From Microbotryum silenes-acaulis (lineage: Eukaryota; Basidiomycota; Microbotryomycetes; Microbotryales; Microbotryaceae), in assembly GCA_003665825.1 (NCBI GenBank), contig QPFY01000008.1, forward strand, positions 1,302,001 through 1,366,000: DNA of 64,000 nt. The letters run 5' to 3'. Position 1 is the stretch's first letter, and each line of letters begins with the position of its first letter. The position numbers were made by a program, and so were the translations under genes. The notes beneath the pieces are model-generated. The model saw nothing but the letters and a program-made list of their open reading frames with translations. It did no database searches and was not told where the DNA came from. Of the stretch, positions 23,507-38,104 are shown in pieces.

Positions 23507-23539
23507 CGATTCAGAACGATTCAGACGGTAAAGTCATTT

Positions 23540-24400
23540 AGACAGATTTAGCCGCGCACCGGGAAGTGGTAAAGTTGCTGATGCATGCGGTCTGCATGCG
23601 GTCTGCAGCGGCCAGAAGACGCATGTTTGTCTGCGCTCGCACCGTGCCGTTATTAGTATAGGGCCCAAAAGTCAGGCAAGGACTACTACTTACAGAGAGA
23701 TCCCCCCAGAAGTCAGCATTCATGATGCAAGCGTCGACGATTTGTGCAGGCGATGACTTGGGAATAATGGGAAGGCATTGCTTCGGATCCACTGTGATGT
23801 TACAGTCCAACCGGTCAGTCAGTCATGCTGCCCTGCGCTTTGCTTTTGAAAGATTGGCACACACCTGCCAACACGACGGTCACTCCACCGAACCGAGCCG
23901 TTGAGGATCTGCCACGGGATGGTGAGCCGCAATCCACGGAACCAGAGCCTGTTTTTCTGCGTGATTCGTTTATTACAGCTATCAGTATTCTTGCTGTTGT
24001 CCATCTGTAGCAATGACAGTGAAGACTCACATTTAGTGTCCCATGGACCCGGATTTCTGTTTCGTTCGCCGACCCGTCTCCAACTCCTAAGAGCCAATCT
24101 GCAAAGCCCTGTGCGTTTGCCCGTTCCGTTTCGGTCATGCGGTCTGCAGCGGCCAGAAGACGCATGTTTGTCTGCGCTTGCACCGTGCCGCTGTTAGTAT
24201 AGGGTCTAAAAGTCAGGCAAGGACTGCTACTTACAGAGAGATGCAGCACCTCAACTTCCCCCCAGAAGTCAGCATTCATGATGCAAGCGTCGACGATTTG
24301 TGTAGGCGATAACTTGAGAATAACGGGAAGGCATTGTTTCGGATCCCCTGTGATGTTACAGTCCAACCGGTCAGTTAGTCATGCTGCCCTGCGTTTCCTG
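23540..24400 (-). pseudogene. Two tandem Helitron helicase fragments
   Basis: The same helicase segment is present twice on the minus strand (about 23810-23570 and 24366-24140). Each runs from DPKQCLPxI through [14 protein letters not shown] to [12 protein letters not shown]. The second continues into a [15 protein letters not shown] block, and between them is an exon-like ARFGGVTVVLAG. They match the longer copy at 56.3-57.4 kb. The left fragment ends at 23561-23583 in AGTGGTAAAGTTGCTGATG, which resembles the end of the MITE at 31564-31715. Not functional. Confidence 0.75.
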
Positions 24401-24825
24401 CTGAGCCTGACGCGATCGTCGGTCAAGGCGCTTTGCGTGTCGCAAGACGAACTTGGCGGCCGCGGTCTTGTGCCGATCGAGCGAAACGCGGAGGGGTGGA
24501 TCAGGTACTGCCTCGCCAGACTGAGGTCACGTGTCTTGTGCTCGGTCCAACGCCCGATCGTAACATGCAGCTCTTGCATCAGCTGGCGCGAAAAGGGAGC
24601 GCGCCATGCTCGACAGGTTGCACCCGAGTTGCGAAGGTCTTGGAAAACCGACTGGGTTCGCCATTCGATATCGCCGTCATCCCTGTCGTCGTCGTCGTCG
24701 CTGCGACGCTGATCGACAAAGGCCGCAATGTCACTGAGGAGCTCGGGCGGCAGGCGGCGAACTGCTTTACCACTCGCTCGTGCGTGTAAAGGCGCCATGT
24801 TTACACTGAGGGCGAGGGTCGACAA
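24401..24825 (-). pseudogene. Truncated and rearranged copy of the F-box gene
   Basis: The 5' part matches the F-box/LRR gene at 50427-51721 (start MSTLALSVNMAPLHARASGK, then RLPPELLSDIAAFVDQRR, LRNSGATCRAWR). The similarity continues upstream to about 24940. About 52 bp at 24401-24452 are present in inverted orientation relative to the full gene; the LRR part is absent and Helitron helicase sequence abuts at 24400. Two extra codon triplets in the Asp run (DDDDDRDDGD) also differ. Confidence 0.8.
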
Positions 24826-25137
24826 CGGGGCGTCCGGTCAATTTGCAATCATCACGAGTGGGCAAACACTGCTGGCGGAGCGCACCGAACACGCGTGGGG
24901 GCGCGTCGGAGTCGCGACGAGAGCAAGACGCTACACGTGACGTCACGTCAGCGTGACGCGTGACGTAGGGCATTGCAGCTCCCTCCGCATTCTCGCTCCT
25001 TTTTCTCAACGCCGCCAGAGTAGTCCCCAGTGAACATTTGCCCACTTTAGCAGTGAGTGGGTTCCTGAATCGACCTGAGCAATCTGAAACCAAGTCGACG
25101 ATGGTGTTGAGCCTGATACTATTGTCTTGTCGTTGCA

Positions 25138-26410
25138 GTGAATCGGACATCCATCGTCGCCGGGCCAGCGTCCTCCACTTCCCCCGATTCACGCTCGCAA
25201 AGGGGCGAATACCGAGATCAAGAAGACGAGCTCGAGTCCGACTCTGAAGCCGGTACGGACGTCAACGATGCGGAGAATGACTCGGACTCCTGGAGCATCG
25301 CCTCGTCACGTTCTTCATTGATCGTGTTCGAAGAAAGCATGGGGTGGTCGGATGGAGATTCGCTCACGGAGGAGGACAGGCACGCCGCCAAAGTCGACCA
25401 GGACTTTGAGAATCACGTCCAGGATCGAGAACGCGAGTCTCAAACCATCAAAACTTTCTTCATCAAGCCTCGTCCCAAGGACGATTCGCGCCATGTCAGC
25501 TGGACCGGTCGCTTGGGATCGAGAAGGTCGGTTGAGGAGATCGTGGAAGCGATTAGGGTGGCAACGGTGTGTGCGGACAGCCCCCATTTCAAGTCACTTA
25601 GGGTTAAGCAGTGGAACTGATTTGATCGAGCGAAACCGCACCTCCTGGCACGTAGGGGGGACAATCTCGGCTCGTCGCATGCCATAATGCAAATCGGCCC
25701 TGCGCAGAGTGTCGCTTCGAGCCGACCAACGAGGGGACTTCGCTCGATGAGACGCCTGACATCGTCATCCTTCCTCTCGAGGTTGTCAACGACAAGGACT
25801 CGGACTATGTGGGGGCTTGGAGTCGCCTCAGGGAAGGCGAGAAGGATATCCGTGACTGGATCCACGTCACAAGCGTCGGCATTATACATCACAGCGACAG
25901 CTCGCGACATGTCCGTCGTGCCGTGCCCCGCCTCAAGCGCCAGCTCCTCCGGATGCTGAAAACGCCAGTCCGTGACTTTGCTCACGGGTTCACTCTGTTA
26001 GGGTCGGCTTTGACCATCTACATCCTCACGAATCAAGGTCTCTTCTACTCCCCGACCATCGAGTGTACGCTCGAGAATGGCAACCTCTCGACATTCCTCT
26101 TCCGTCTTCTCGACATGAGCAATGTCGAACTCGGTGTTCGACTGTCGTACAATGGGAGCTTCAGCCTCGAGGGACTCGAAAAAATCCCTTTGACTGATCC
26201 TTGAGGCGGAGAGACACTTCACATCCATCACCCGGGGCATCCCTTGGTCATCGCAACTCCACCTGATCATGACCGAGTTTTAGTATTGGAGTCCGGTTTC
26301 ACCGTTGATGATCGTATACCGAAATATGAATACAAGCATCTGGAGTGCTTCTCCCCAAGTTCCCGTTCCAAAATATCGTGTTTACCCCGTTTCAGGCTCG
26401 ATGTAAGACA
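25138..26410 (+). pseudogene. FunK1-type fungal kinase, 5' part only
   Basis: The N-terminal half of a FunK1-like protein kinase. An exon at about 25138-25610 is acidic (ELESDSEAGTDVNDAENDSD), then GTDLIERNRTSWHVGG, then from about 25750 ETPDIVILPLEVVNDKDSDY, RQLLRMLKTPVRDFAHGFTL, LTIYILTNQGLFYSP and NLSTFLFRLLDMSNVELGV. This is the segment that precedes the kinase core in the FunK1 gene at 47.2-49.9 kb (TPIREFAIGFTL). The catalytic loop and activation segment are absent; the sequence runs into a LINE at about 26.4 kb. At least one intron near 25610-25680 is needed. Probably a dead fragment. Confidence 0.6.
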
Positions 26411-26442
26411 CTGAGGGGGAGTGCAGCTTCAGCCGAGCGAGC

Positions 26443-28650
26443 TCAGCAGAGGCTCAGCTGCGGAAGGGCCTCGCTCGGAAAATGCCGACGCGGACGAACG
26501 CCACGCTGCTCTTTTGACCTTCGCTTTTCCACACCTGTGCACATAACCCTGGCTGCACCATCGAATCGAGCTTGTTTCGAGGTGTGATACTCACTATCAG
26601 TATGATCATTCCTTCTCGTCCTCGTCTTCACCATACTGATCTTCGCAACCCCCTCCGCATCACTCGCTGGGATCTGATCCTTGTGCCGAAGCCATCGTGC
26701 AAGGTAGAGCTTGTTGAAAGCGATTGCAAGAACGACCCGAACGACGATATAGGTCCAAGAGTCGCGACGTCCGCCGCGCACCCGAGGAAGGCCAAGCATG
26801 ATCTGAGGAGAGTCAACTTCGCCAGGCTGGAAGTCATCTGCCTGGCCAAGTGCAAACCTCAGCAACTGCAAGATCAGGCGCCAATACTCACGTGACTGGT
26901 CACATTCGACGTAGGAGTGCATGAAGGTATCTCGCTGGCCGCAATGTGGACACCCATCGGATGCAGCGTGCCCATGGTTATGTTGTAAAACGCATGTTGG
27001 TGTTGCCCCGAAGATCAGCTTCCAGTGAACATCCTTTTCGACCGCTGTTGCCCATTGACTGTTCAGCCAGAGCCAGAACTGTTGCTTCTGCTCCCTTGTG
27101 AGATCTGTTGGCCATTTTGGTCGGATACCGTCGTCCAACGGGGGGTTAGCAGACCTCGTTGATGAAGCGGCGGAGGACTTTGATCGTATAGGGACGGGTC
27201 GCTCCAAGGAACGAGTAGGTGCAGGGTCGCGGGAAGTAGGGGTCGCCAATGGTGGTTCGAATGGTGGTGGGCTGAGGCAACAAAAAGGCAATTGAAGAGC
27301 AAGCACTCACATCTGCCCAAAGCTCTCCTAATAGCGAGTCTGGTTGCAGTCCTGGATGCACGTGTTCCCCTGTCGTCAGGGGACGTCGGTAAAGATCGAT
27401 GATTGTCCCGAACTTTTTGAGCCGCTTGCGCACGTCGTCCGACAGGCCCTGTGGGTGTAGCGAAGGCAAGGTAGGTGGGATCACCAGCACCTCGGTTGAC
27501 TGAAGGAGCTCTGGGAACACATGGGGAAACGTCAGTCGAGCAACACTCATGACCGTCGTCCACCACACGTGGGGTGCGCGGCTAGGCGAGGCAATCAATG
27601 TTGACCAAATCGTCGTGTCTTCCGGATAAGTGTGCTCCCAGCTGAGTCGTGCGAGTGCAGGCCAGATCGGCTCGAAGCCATGCGCGACACAGTCCCAGAA
27701 TCGGATCGCCATAGAGCAGACGATGTCCTCGATGCTTAGTAGGCCTAATCCCCCAAGGTCGCGACGAAGAAAAACTGCATCCTTTGTCACCGGTCGGAAA
27801 GAGTCGTTTTGCTACACAAAGGAGATGAGAGCTTGTTCGAAAGCGTCGACGAACGTGACGGGCGGGATGTCGAAAGACAGCAAGTGGATGATCCTCGAAG
27901 TGACATGCGAGTTGGCGTACATCGCTCGGGCTCGTGGGGGAAAATGTCGAGCCGCTTCCGCCTCCAGTCGAGCCTTTGCTCGGTTGAGTGTCGTGCTCCA
28001 GAAGAGCGAGAGATTGCCGTCGATGGAAACCGGATAGCCAGCCCCAAGTCATGCACTCACCAGCGCGCACAATAGCGATCCCGCTAGCCCGTTCGTCTTG
28101 GGTCCAAGCCAAGCCGAGAGGAAGAGCGGTCGTCTCGGCCGTGTTCGAGCGTCCGTTCGTAGCCAAGCGCCAGTCGACGGCGAGACCAGTCAAGAGGTCG
28201 AGTGCTGCCGGTGACGAGACGAGCACGATCGCATCGTCCGCAAAGGCGAGATAGGTGAGGATTGTAGCCCGGGTGGGAAGAATGACCGCACTCAGATAAA
28301 GAGCAATCTTTTTCCTCGCCAGAGCATCGAGGTAGGGCAGGAAACACACGTTCCAGATGGGACAACTCACGCGATTTCCTTGTCCGAGGCCACAAAGCAT
28401 GCGCACCGCCTCAGCGAGGTGTCCATTGATGATGTAACGAAGCGACACCGATGTGTAGATGACGCTGAGAAGGCCAATGAAGCGTTCTGGCGCTCCTATC
28501 GCTCGAAAAACGCTTGTGATCCAGTCATGATCAACCAGGTCATAAGCGCTTTCCTGGTCAAGCGACAGGAGAGCCGAGTCAGCAAGGTCAAGGGAGCGAA
28601 TTTGCTCAAGGAGCAGGGACAAGTGACTTCCCGCGAGGCATGAAACCATG
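26443..28650 (-). pseudogene. Second LINE copy, reverse transcriptase and C-terminal part
   Basis: Minus-strand non-LTR reverse transcriptase in three overlapping frames. About 28640-28060: LDQESAYDLVDHDWI, GLGQGNRVSCPIWNV and catalytic LAFADDAIVLV. About 28050-27150: YPVSIDGN, then KDAVFLRRDLGGLGLLSIED. About 27130-26600: the cysteine motif CPHC-x6-MHSYVEC with REYW. Frame changes near 28050 and 27150 show it is decayed. It differs from the LINE at 20.7-23.5 kb, so it is a different lineage or an older copy. It is 5'-truncated near 28.65 kb; no target duplication was recognised. Confidence 0.75.
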
Positions 28651-29040
28651 ATGTGACGGCGGAAGTACGGATGGCAGCAACAAGGGTGACGGCGCTCCGG
28701 ACGGTGGGTCGGGAAGCCCGTAAGGACCTTGTCGTTTGCTACTCACCTGATGTCTCGATTGTTCAACCCGTGCCTGTGAGTTTGAAGAGTGGTGGATAGC
28801 CAAGTGAGGGTAGTAGCAGCATGCAGACGAGGTCAAGTCGAGTCAGGTCGACCATAAACGTCACCCGTCGGTCGCACCATCAAATCGCACCGCACCAAAC
28901 ATGCCCATGGGCAATAAAGTACGAAGGCAAGAATGGTCCGTCATCATCATTCGAGGCCAACCGGTGAGGAAGGGTCAGCGGACGTCGCCTCGCCGAAGAT
29001 GACCGCTTGCGACTGGGTGAGCGAGCCCGTGAGTGGAGCA
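28651..29040. other. Flank of LINE 2, nothing recognised
   Basis: No gene or element could be supported between the 5' end of the second LINE and the inverted-repeat element that starts near 29040. Confidence 0.35.
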
Positions 29041-30250
29041 GAGGCAAAGACTGTTAAGACCGACTCTCGTCGGCTGTCTTGTAGTGTCTCGACCTTTCTT
29101 GGCAGTTCTGGCAGGACCCGGGAAAGCTCAGCCCAATGTGCGTCTCGGAAAACAGCGATTTTGGGCCGATTTGTACATCGGGAAAAGGTGTCTGAGGGGT
29201 CGATTTGTACCTATTTTGAGTCGTACATTGGAAGAGTTGGAGAACATATGTTATGAAATTGCCCAAAAGTCGCTCTCCAACAGCCAGAAATATGAAAAAT
29301 CGCTCCGACGACCCGGTACTATCGTCGCGTCGAATTTGACAGCCGGCCGCTCGGACCGTCCCGACCGCTCGTCGGCTGTTTTGGTGGTTCTGTGAGTGTG
29401 AGGGCTGCATAGATCCAGTGGCTTTGACTTTACATAAGTCTAACCCCCCTTTCCAATAAACATTGGTTTTGCGTAGATAATCGAATATGTGAGATCTAAT
29501 CAGGCTTGATACAAAAAAATCGGGACTCTCTCCTCTCTTCTCGGTTGTGCCTATTCTTCAAAACTATATAGGGTTGGTGGTTGGGGCTCACACTTTTAGC
29601 CATTCTTGTGGTTCTGTGAATGTAGGGCTGTACAGATCCAGTGGCTCTGACTTTGCACAAATCTAAACCCCTGTTCAAAAAGGATCAATCCTCGAAAATC
29701 GTGAATTTAATTTGTCGACTAATGCGGGATCTCGAGCACGTCGTCTAGGGATAGGTGAATTCGTGACTCTGGAGGGACTGTTATAGATGACATGTCGTCC
29801 TCTTGTCCCTCAACAATAGCGCACACGGAAGTGCGCAGAACGTAGGATGATTGCGATCTGGCACAAGGTGAGGATGGTCAGGGGCTATCAGGGTCGTCTA
29901 ATGGCATTTCGCCCACTTCCAGCGCCTTTCTGTATTCTTGCGGATCGCGTCTTGGTGCGCTTGAAGCGCATTTTTCTTGCATCACAATCGGCTCGCGCGA
30001 GCTGATGGACCATTAAATGGCGTACGCGCAGCTCATACGCGCTCGGCCGATGGCCGAAGGGCCGGGGGAGGTGCGAGGTCCAGATTCATCGATTTGTACC
30101 ACATCCTGGACGTACATAGATGATCTGGAATCCTTGTACCTCTTTTGAGTCGCAGTTTGAGGTTCGGAGGGTCCAATTTGTACAATTTCGAGACGCACAT
30201 TGGGCTGAGCTTTCCCGGGTCCTGTTCTGGCTGGCCCCTGTTAGCAGCTG
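29041..30250. repeat. Unidentified element bounded by inverted repeats, with TTTGTAC motifs
   Basis: GACCCGGGAAAGCTCAGCCC, continuing to CGTCTCG, at about 29114-29147 recurs as its reverse complement at about 30188-30221 (34 bp). Inside each end, short motifs repeat: GATTTGTAC (29168, 29204, 30090) and TTTTGAGTCG (29213, 30144). A direct repeat of about 65 bp (TGGTTCTGTGA...CTAAACCCC type) lies at 29385-29450 and 29610-29673. No coding region was recognised; it may be a non-autonomous DNA transposon. Confidence 0.5.
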
Positions 30251-30634
30251 GCCCCAACCGCGCCTCAACTGCGGCCGTCGTAATTCACGGCAATTGCAAT
30301 CCATATCTCTCATCTGTACTGCGCATGCATACCGAGCCGTCCTTTGGACCCGTGGGGTAGAATTTCTGCACATGCTGTACAAGCCCCACATCATGCCTCT
30401 GACCAGCCGGGAGCCTATGTATCTTGGTACACTGTCAGCACCATCTCGGAATCACCTCCTGCTCCCGGGCGATTACACCAGAGTTCCAGAACCATACCCG
30501 CACTGGCAACCTGGCGCCGCCGGGTCCGTACCGAGGTCATTCCAGCATCCGACTTTCTGTTCTAAGACCGTCCTGGAATTTCTTCCCGATCCTGGGATGG
30601 TCCCAAGAGGGCGAGCGCGTGCCGGGTATTAGAA

Positions 30635-30840
30635 GTATTGAGGACTGGATCCCGACTCAAGGGGTTGAGTACGAGCGCAAGATTGAGGAGGGAAGATGGA
30701 TGAAGAAGGAAGAGAGACGAGCGCTCGTGAGGCGCGCGACTTCAACCCAAGCCAACGTGTCAACCGAGTCTCAATCAGGCGCAGGGATCCGGCGTCGAGG
30801 GTAATAGGCTAAAGAAGGAGTGAAATAGTGGCATGAGAAG
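30635..30840 (+). repeat. Dispersed repeat with conserved open frame, copy 1
   Basis: Matches 63670-63912 in the same orientation. The plus-strand frame is kept between copies: EDWIPTQGVEYERKIEEGR here against EDWIPTQGVEYEHKIEDAR there, followed by KKEERRA and TQA. Both start abruptly and end in stop codons, so this could be the tail of an element-encoded protein. No family recognised. Confidence 0.6.
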
Positions 30841-30935
30841 TGAATAGGATTAGAAGAGAATCAGATATGATTGGGTTCTGACACCGGGATCGTCCTAGAG
30901 TTGGGCGCCGAGTGCCGGGATGGCAAGGGTCCGCA

Positions 30936-31010
30936 TCAGATCAGATCTGATCTGATCTGATCTAATCAGTTTCAGTTTCAGATCTGATCTGATCTGAACT
31001 GACAGGGGTC
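30936..31010 (+). repeat. Palindromic AGATCTGATC array
   Basis: Tandem and mirror copies of TCAGATCTGATC, with TTTCAG interruptions. The array is largely self-complementary and could fold into a cruciform. No gene. Confidence 0.85.
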
Positions 31011-31186
31011 AGATCAAGTTCATCAATCAAGCCTCGAGGAAAAAAATCCAAAAGTAGGCGGTACCTAGATGGTGCCATTGTGATTTGAAATGTCAACTGC
31101 GGCGCACCTCAGGCAGACATCCTATCCTACTTCTACATAAATGAATCTTCCGAGTCAAAGAACATCAAAGCCTACTTCTACATAAA

Positions 31187-32360
<1,174 letters not shown>

Positions 32361-32439
32361 ATACAGAATCAGAGGTAAGATCGATCACCGATAATCGTCT
32401 AAAAGCTAAATCTCCCAAGCTAAATCTCCCGCCAATCGG

Positions 32440-34253
32440 GAACGCCTGGACGTGCAGAAGGTTGATACCAAGCCCGACTCATCTTCCTCTCGCTTGAATC
32501 TAAGCTCGGAATTCGACGTACGTCCGAGCCCGGCCTGGCTTTCCTCTAGTCTAGCAGTAAGACGACACTGACGAAGTGTAAACCCGCACAGAGCTCTGAA
32601 GCTTCTGGTGACGGAGACGGCAGTGATAAGGATGGCAACGTACCATCCGAGACGGCCTTAGGTGAAGATTGGTCCAAACTAGCCAAGACGAAGGTCGTCT
32701 GCTCGGACGTAGACGACGAACCCGACGACACGTTCGAGGTGCGCTCTTGTGTGCCTTGAGAGGAATCCGCATCCTGCTGACTGCCATTGCGTCTCCTGCA
32801 GGTCTGTACTCGCCAGTTGAAAGGCGCACACGCGCATATCGATAACCCTTGCAAGGTGAGCTGTGACCGATGCGATCATCCGCCACGCTGCGCGCCACTG
32901 ACAAGAGTCATGACCCACTGCTCTCTGGCATCGACCGTCGTTGGCCTGCCAATCTTACAGTCCTCGACCGAAGAACCCGATGCCAAGAGCCTTGAAGATC
33001 AGCTTGGCCACATACGACGCGACCTCCAGGCATTAGTAGTACGTGCCATGCTCGAGCCAGTGATCACGTTCATCAACACGCCAAGTATCGACCATCTTAA
33101 GGTACGTGTGATCTCCACGCGTGAGGACGCGAAGCATAGATTCAACTGACGAGACGTATTCCACAACCATTGGCAGAGCCGACTCCTTCCCGTGGTAAAA
33201 ATCTTTGTGGCTATCCCCTTCTTTTACAAGCAATTGGCCTCGGCTGAGTCTTTTGCAGTACGTGACCTTCACTTCGGTACCAGCGCACGATTGTCTCATA
33301 CAGGCTTCATCACCCGCAGTTGGTCTTGACGAAAAGCGGCCTCGTCCCTACCGAAGCGTACAACAAGAATCTCACGTTCCGCCACAACCTGCTTTCAAAC
33401 ATTCCGGCTCTGTTGGTGCAGGGTCGTAGTGATCTCCTCCGACACGTGAGCAGACGCCTCGCGTCTTGTGGTCTCCGAGCGGTCCTGACAAAATTATAGC
33501 TCTTCCCAGATCAACAAAGCCCCCCCCCCCCAAAAAATTACTCTCGGCCGTACCATCAATCAATGGTACAAAGGCCAACAGGTTGCGATCACCCAAGGAC
33601 ACGTCATCTGGTGGAGTATACTGGTGCGTATATATGAAGAGCCCGCCTCCGCCCTCGATCCTGACCTGCGCTTGTAATCACCATACCAGTGGCAGGCGAT
33701 AAAGGCGCCAAACATTTTGAACCCCAGGGACTCCAAGGCGAACAGCTTCGCCAACAAGCTCCAACGTTATGGTGACAGCCTCGCCGCAGACGCCGCGACA
33801 GCACACCTCGTGGGCGGCTACAAGAGGAATGGGGGATTTGATCATCAAGCGTGAGCTTCAAGCTTCATGGTGAGATACATGGCATAATCGAATATGCTGA
33901 CACTTGGGGAATTTCGTGGCGCGTACAAGGTTTCTCTTCGACATGGTCACGGTCAAGATGAAGCGACATTCCGGCATCCGCACGGCTGGCCAGAACACAC
34001 TCAGCGACCACACAATGCAGGCGGTCTGTTCTGAAGTCGTCGATGATCCAGCAAACAACCTCAGCTTTGCAAGCCGAGTAGCCGTGAGTGGCGCCCTCAG
34101 TCCACCACATGCCGAACTTGGACTGACGAACGATCCCCGGAGCGAACACAGGACGCAGTCCAGGAGATGGGTTATAATTCGGGAAAGGCGAGGAAGACGA
34201 AGAAGATCAAGACCACCAAAGATGAGAAGCAGATCGAGGACGGGCAACCCTAA
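32440..34253 (+). CDS. Unknown multi-intron gene family, copy 2 (5' truncated)
   Basis: Best copy of the family seen at 16412-17788. Exons in order: LDVQKVDTKPDSSSSRLNL; then SSEASGDGDGSDKDGN...DDTFE; a short exon with CTRQLKGAHAHIDNPCK; an exon with EDQLGHIRRDLQALVVRAM and LEPVITFINTPSIDHLK; SRLLPVVKIFVAIPFFYKQL; KRPRPYRSVQQES; INQWYKGQQVAITQG and VIWWSIL; a 72-bp intron (33624-33695); APNILNPRDSKANSFANKL; FLFDMVTVKMKRHSGIR; NNLSFASRVA; and DAVQEMGYNSGKARKTKK, ending at 34253. All introns start GT and end AG. The frame crosses a run of 12 C near 33520-33531. The joins around 33300-33510 are the least certain. The 5' end is cut by Helitron sequence. Function unknown. Confidence 0.55.
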
Positions 34254-34551
34254 GCAACGCGCTATCGAACAAGCTCTCTGGAGGATTCGACGTGTGCAAG
34301 GGGACGCGGGCGCGACTTGGGGTGGAGTCGGGGTGGACCATGGGTGGGGCTTTCTGAGACTTGTATAACGGGGTTTTTTAGACTTGTATTAACATGTTTT
34401 TAGTGTTTGCAATGAGTGTTGCTTCGTGTGATAAGTCTACAGGAGCAAGAAGAGAGCAATATGTACCTACAGCACCTGGTCCAGCATTACTACAGCGTCC
34501 ACCTGGTCTCCTCATTCATACCCTACGTGTTTTTATATATATTTGACCACA

Positions 34552-36540
<1,989 letters not shown>

Positions 36541-36549
36541 AGGTCTGGA

Positions 36550-36960
36550 GCTGCTTCAAAGCGTGGACGAATCTCAAGCCCGGAGGTGAAGGACTGCGGG
36601 CCCGTCGCACTTGCCGTGCGACATTGAGACTGCATGCTGCCGGTGCAGATCGACTTGACGAACCAGTTTGCGCGACGTCGTGTTGATGGATTGGCGGCGG
36701 CGACTGTGCGATTAGAGCAGGAGTCGGGTTGCACGGAGGAGGCTCAGCTCGCTCACGATGCCGACGGCTCTGTAGTGTCTCTGCTGCCCTCTGCTCTCCG
36801 TGCGGCGTGAAGATTGTCGTACAGGAGACGGGACGTAAAAGTTTGCAGATGACATTTCGGCAGTAGCAGGAACCGGATGATTGAAGGAACTACGCTACGA
36901 TGTGGTAGACACGCAAAACAGGTTGTCTCAGTCTGCTTCGGGAAGCAGAGAGTCACGTGC
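36550..36960 (-). repeat. Inverted relative of the 18.5-19.1 kb repeat
   Basis: On the minus strand this shares CATGACTCTCTGCTTCCCG-like, CTACCACATCGTAGCGTAGT, TTCCTTCAATCATCC and ACTGCCGAAATGTCATC with 18660-18790. As at 19.15 kb, it sits directly next to the Helitron foldback. No gene. Confidence 0.6.
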
Positions 36961-37157
36961 TACTCAATGGAACCTCGGCGAACGTAGGCGAAACGGTCTG
37001 ACGGGTGGGCCGCCCCCCTGGGGGTGGCGCGCATGCGCTTAGAGTGGAGTAGGCGAGAGAAATGCCTGTTCGCTTCTGCACCTTATTCGTTTCGCTCGAA
37101 CGGCAGTGCTCATTGCCTCTACACTCGCGAAATTTTTCGACCCTGTCAGTACCGGCA

Positions 37158-37825
37158 ATGACGACTGCTTCGACCTCAACCAACGACCACGCCGCGACGA
37201 CCCCGCAATTGCCCCCGATGCAACTCTCCGGCGCCCTAGACACGACGGCGTGTACCACTTACGATGGCGCCTTGTTCGGCATCTCTGCCGAAATGATCAA
37301 GTGGGCGAAGGATCGCAAGGATCCTCCGATGTCGTGTCTGTCACGACACCAACAAGTCAAGATGAGTCTGAATTATGGTGTGGGTTTCGAGGCGCGGATG
37401 GAGGCGGGTCTGGTCTTCGACGGTTGCCTGCCGCGCACGCAATGGCAGGACGCGCGCTATGCTTATGTGCTCCTTATCTACGGTCGACCCGATGACGGCC
37501 TCGATCATCGTCGGAGGCGCACAGTCGCCTTCGGAGATGTTTGACCGCCACTTCGAGTCCGTTGTGATGCGGACCTGTGACTCGAACTGGTACATCATGC
37601 GGACATACGACTTGACGGTTCGTTCTTTGTGGTGGTCGGGATTCAAGGTCTCGAAGATAAAGCTTTTCGGACCCTTCGACCAGTCGATCATGGCTCAGGT
37701 CTCGGCTACCCTCAACGTGCCCGCCATGAAGTGGGCTGAGCTCGCGGCCGAGCACCAGTCATCGTGGGCCCGGGCGATGGAGCGCCAGGTGGACGATCTC
37801 ATCGAGGCGCGTGGCCGCATTCAAG
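37158..37825 (+). pseudogene. DIRS-like element, gag-like 5' part (split by Ty3 insertion)
   Basis: An open region from MTTASTSTNDHAA, preceded by a leader at about 37000-37157 that recurs at 51856-52013. The frame contains ISAEMIKWAKDRK, changes register between about 37380 and 37540, then reads SEMFDRHFESVVMR, FGPFDQSIMAQVSA, MKWAELAAEHQSSWARAMER and EARGRIQ. It is interrupted at 37826 by the Ty3 LTR. Across the insertion the frame resumes at 42882 (AMEEATLGGEDWKPILPLL) and leads to a Cys/His motif near 43040-43090. It resembles the gag-like ORF of basidiomycete DIRS-type elements; this is by layout, not a search. Confidence 0.6.
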
Positions 37826-38020
37826 TGTAAGGCCCGTGCGCCTGGGCACTCTTAGTCTCTCCTCAGCGACTAACGTAGAGTGTCCAGGTGAGCCCAAGTG
37901 GATCAGGAGGCATTGTTGTAGCAGCGACTAACGTAGAGTGTCCAGTGTCAATCCTACATACTTTGGTCCTGTGATCTTATCGTTGTCGCTCCGGTGTGCA
38001 CTCCTACGGGGTGTATTACA
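37826..38020 (+). repeat. 5' LTR of Ty3 element
   Basis: 195 bp, TG...CA ends. It contains the block AGCGACTAACGTAGAGTGTC twice. It lacks the ~30-bp segment found in the 3' LTR. Confidence 0.95.
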
Positions 38021-38104
38021 CTTTTTTTTTTCACAACGGTCAAAGACGCACGCCCCCAACGTGCGCCAGCGACACCCCAACGCAACGAACGATAACGAAC
38101 GACC

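Noticed and set aside
38021..38050. tRNA primer-binding site just after the 5' LTR
   Set aside because: The sequence is a C plus T-run followed by CACAACGG; no clear complement to a tRNA 3' end was recognised, so no site is claimed.
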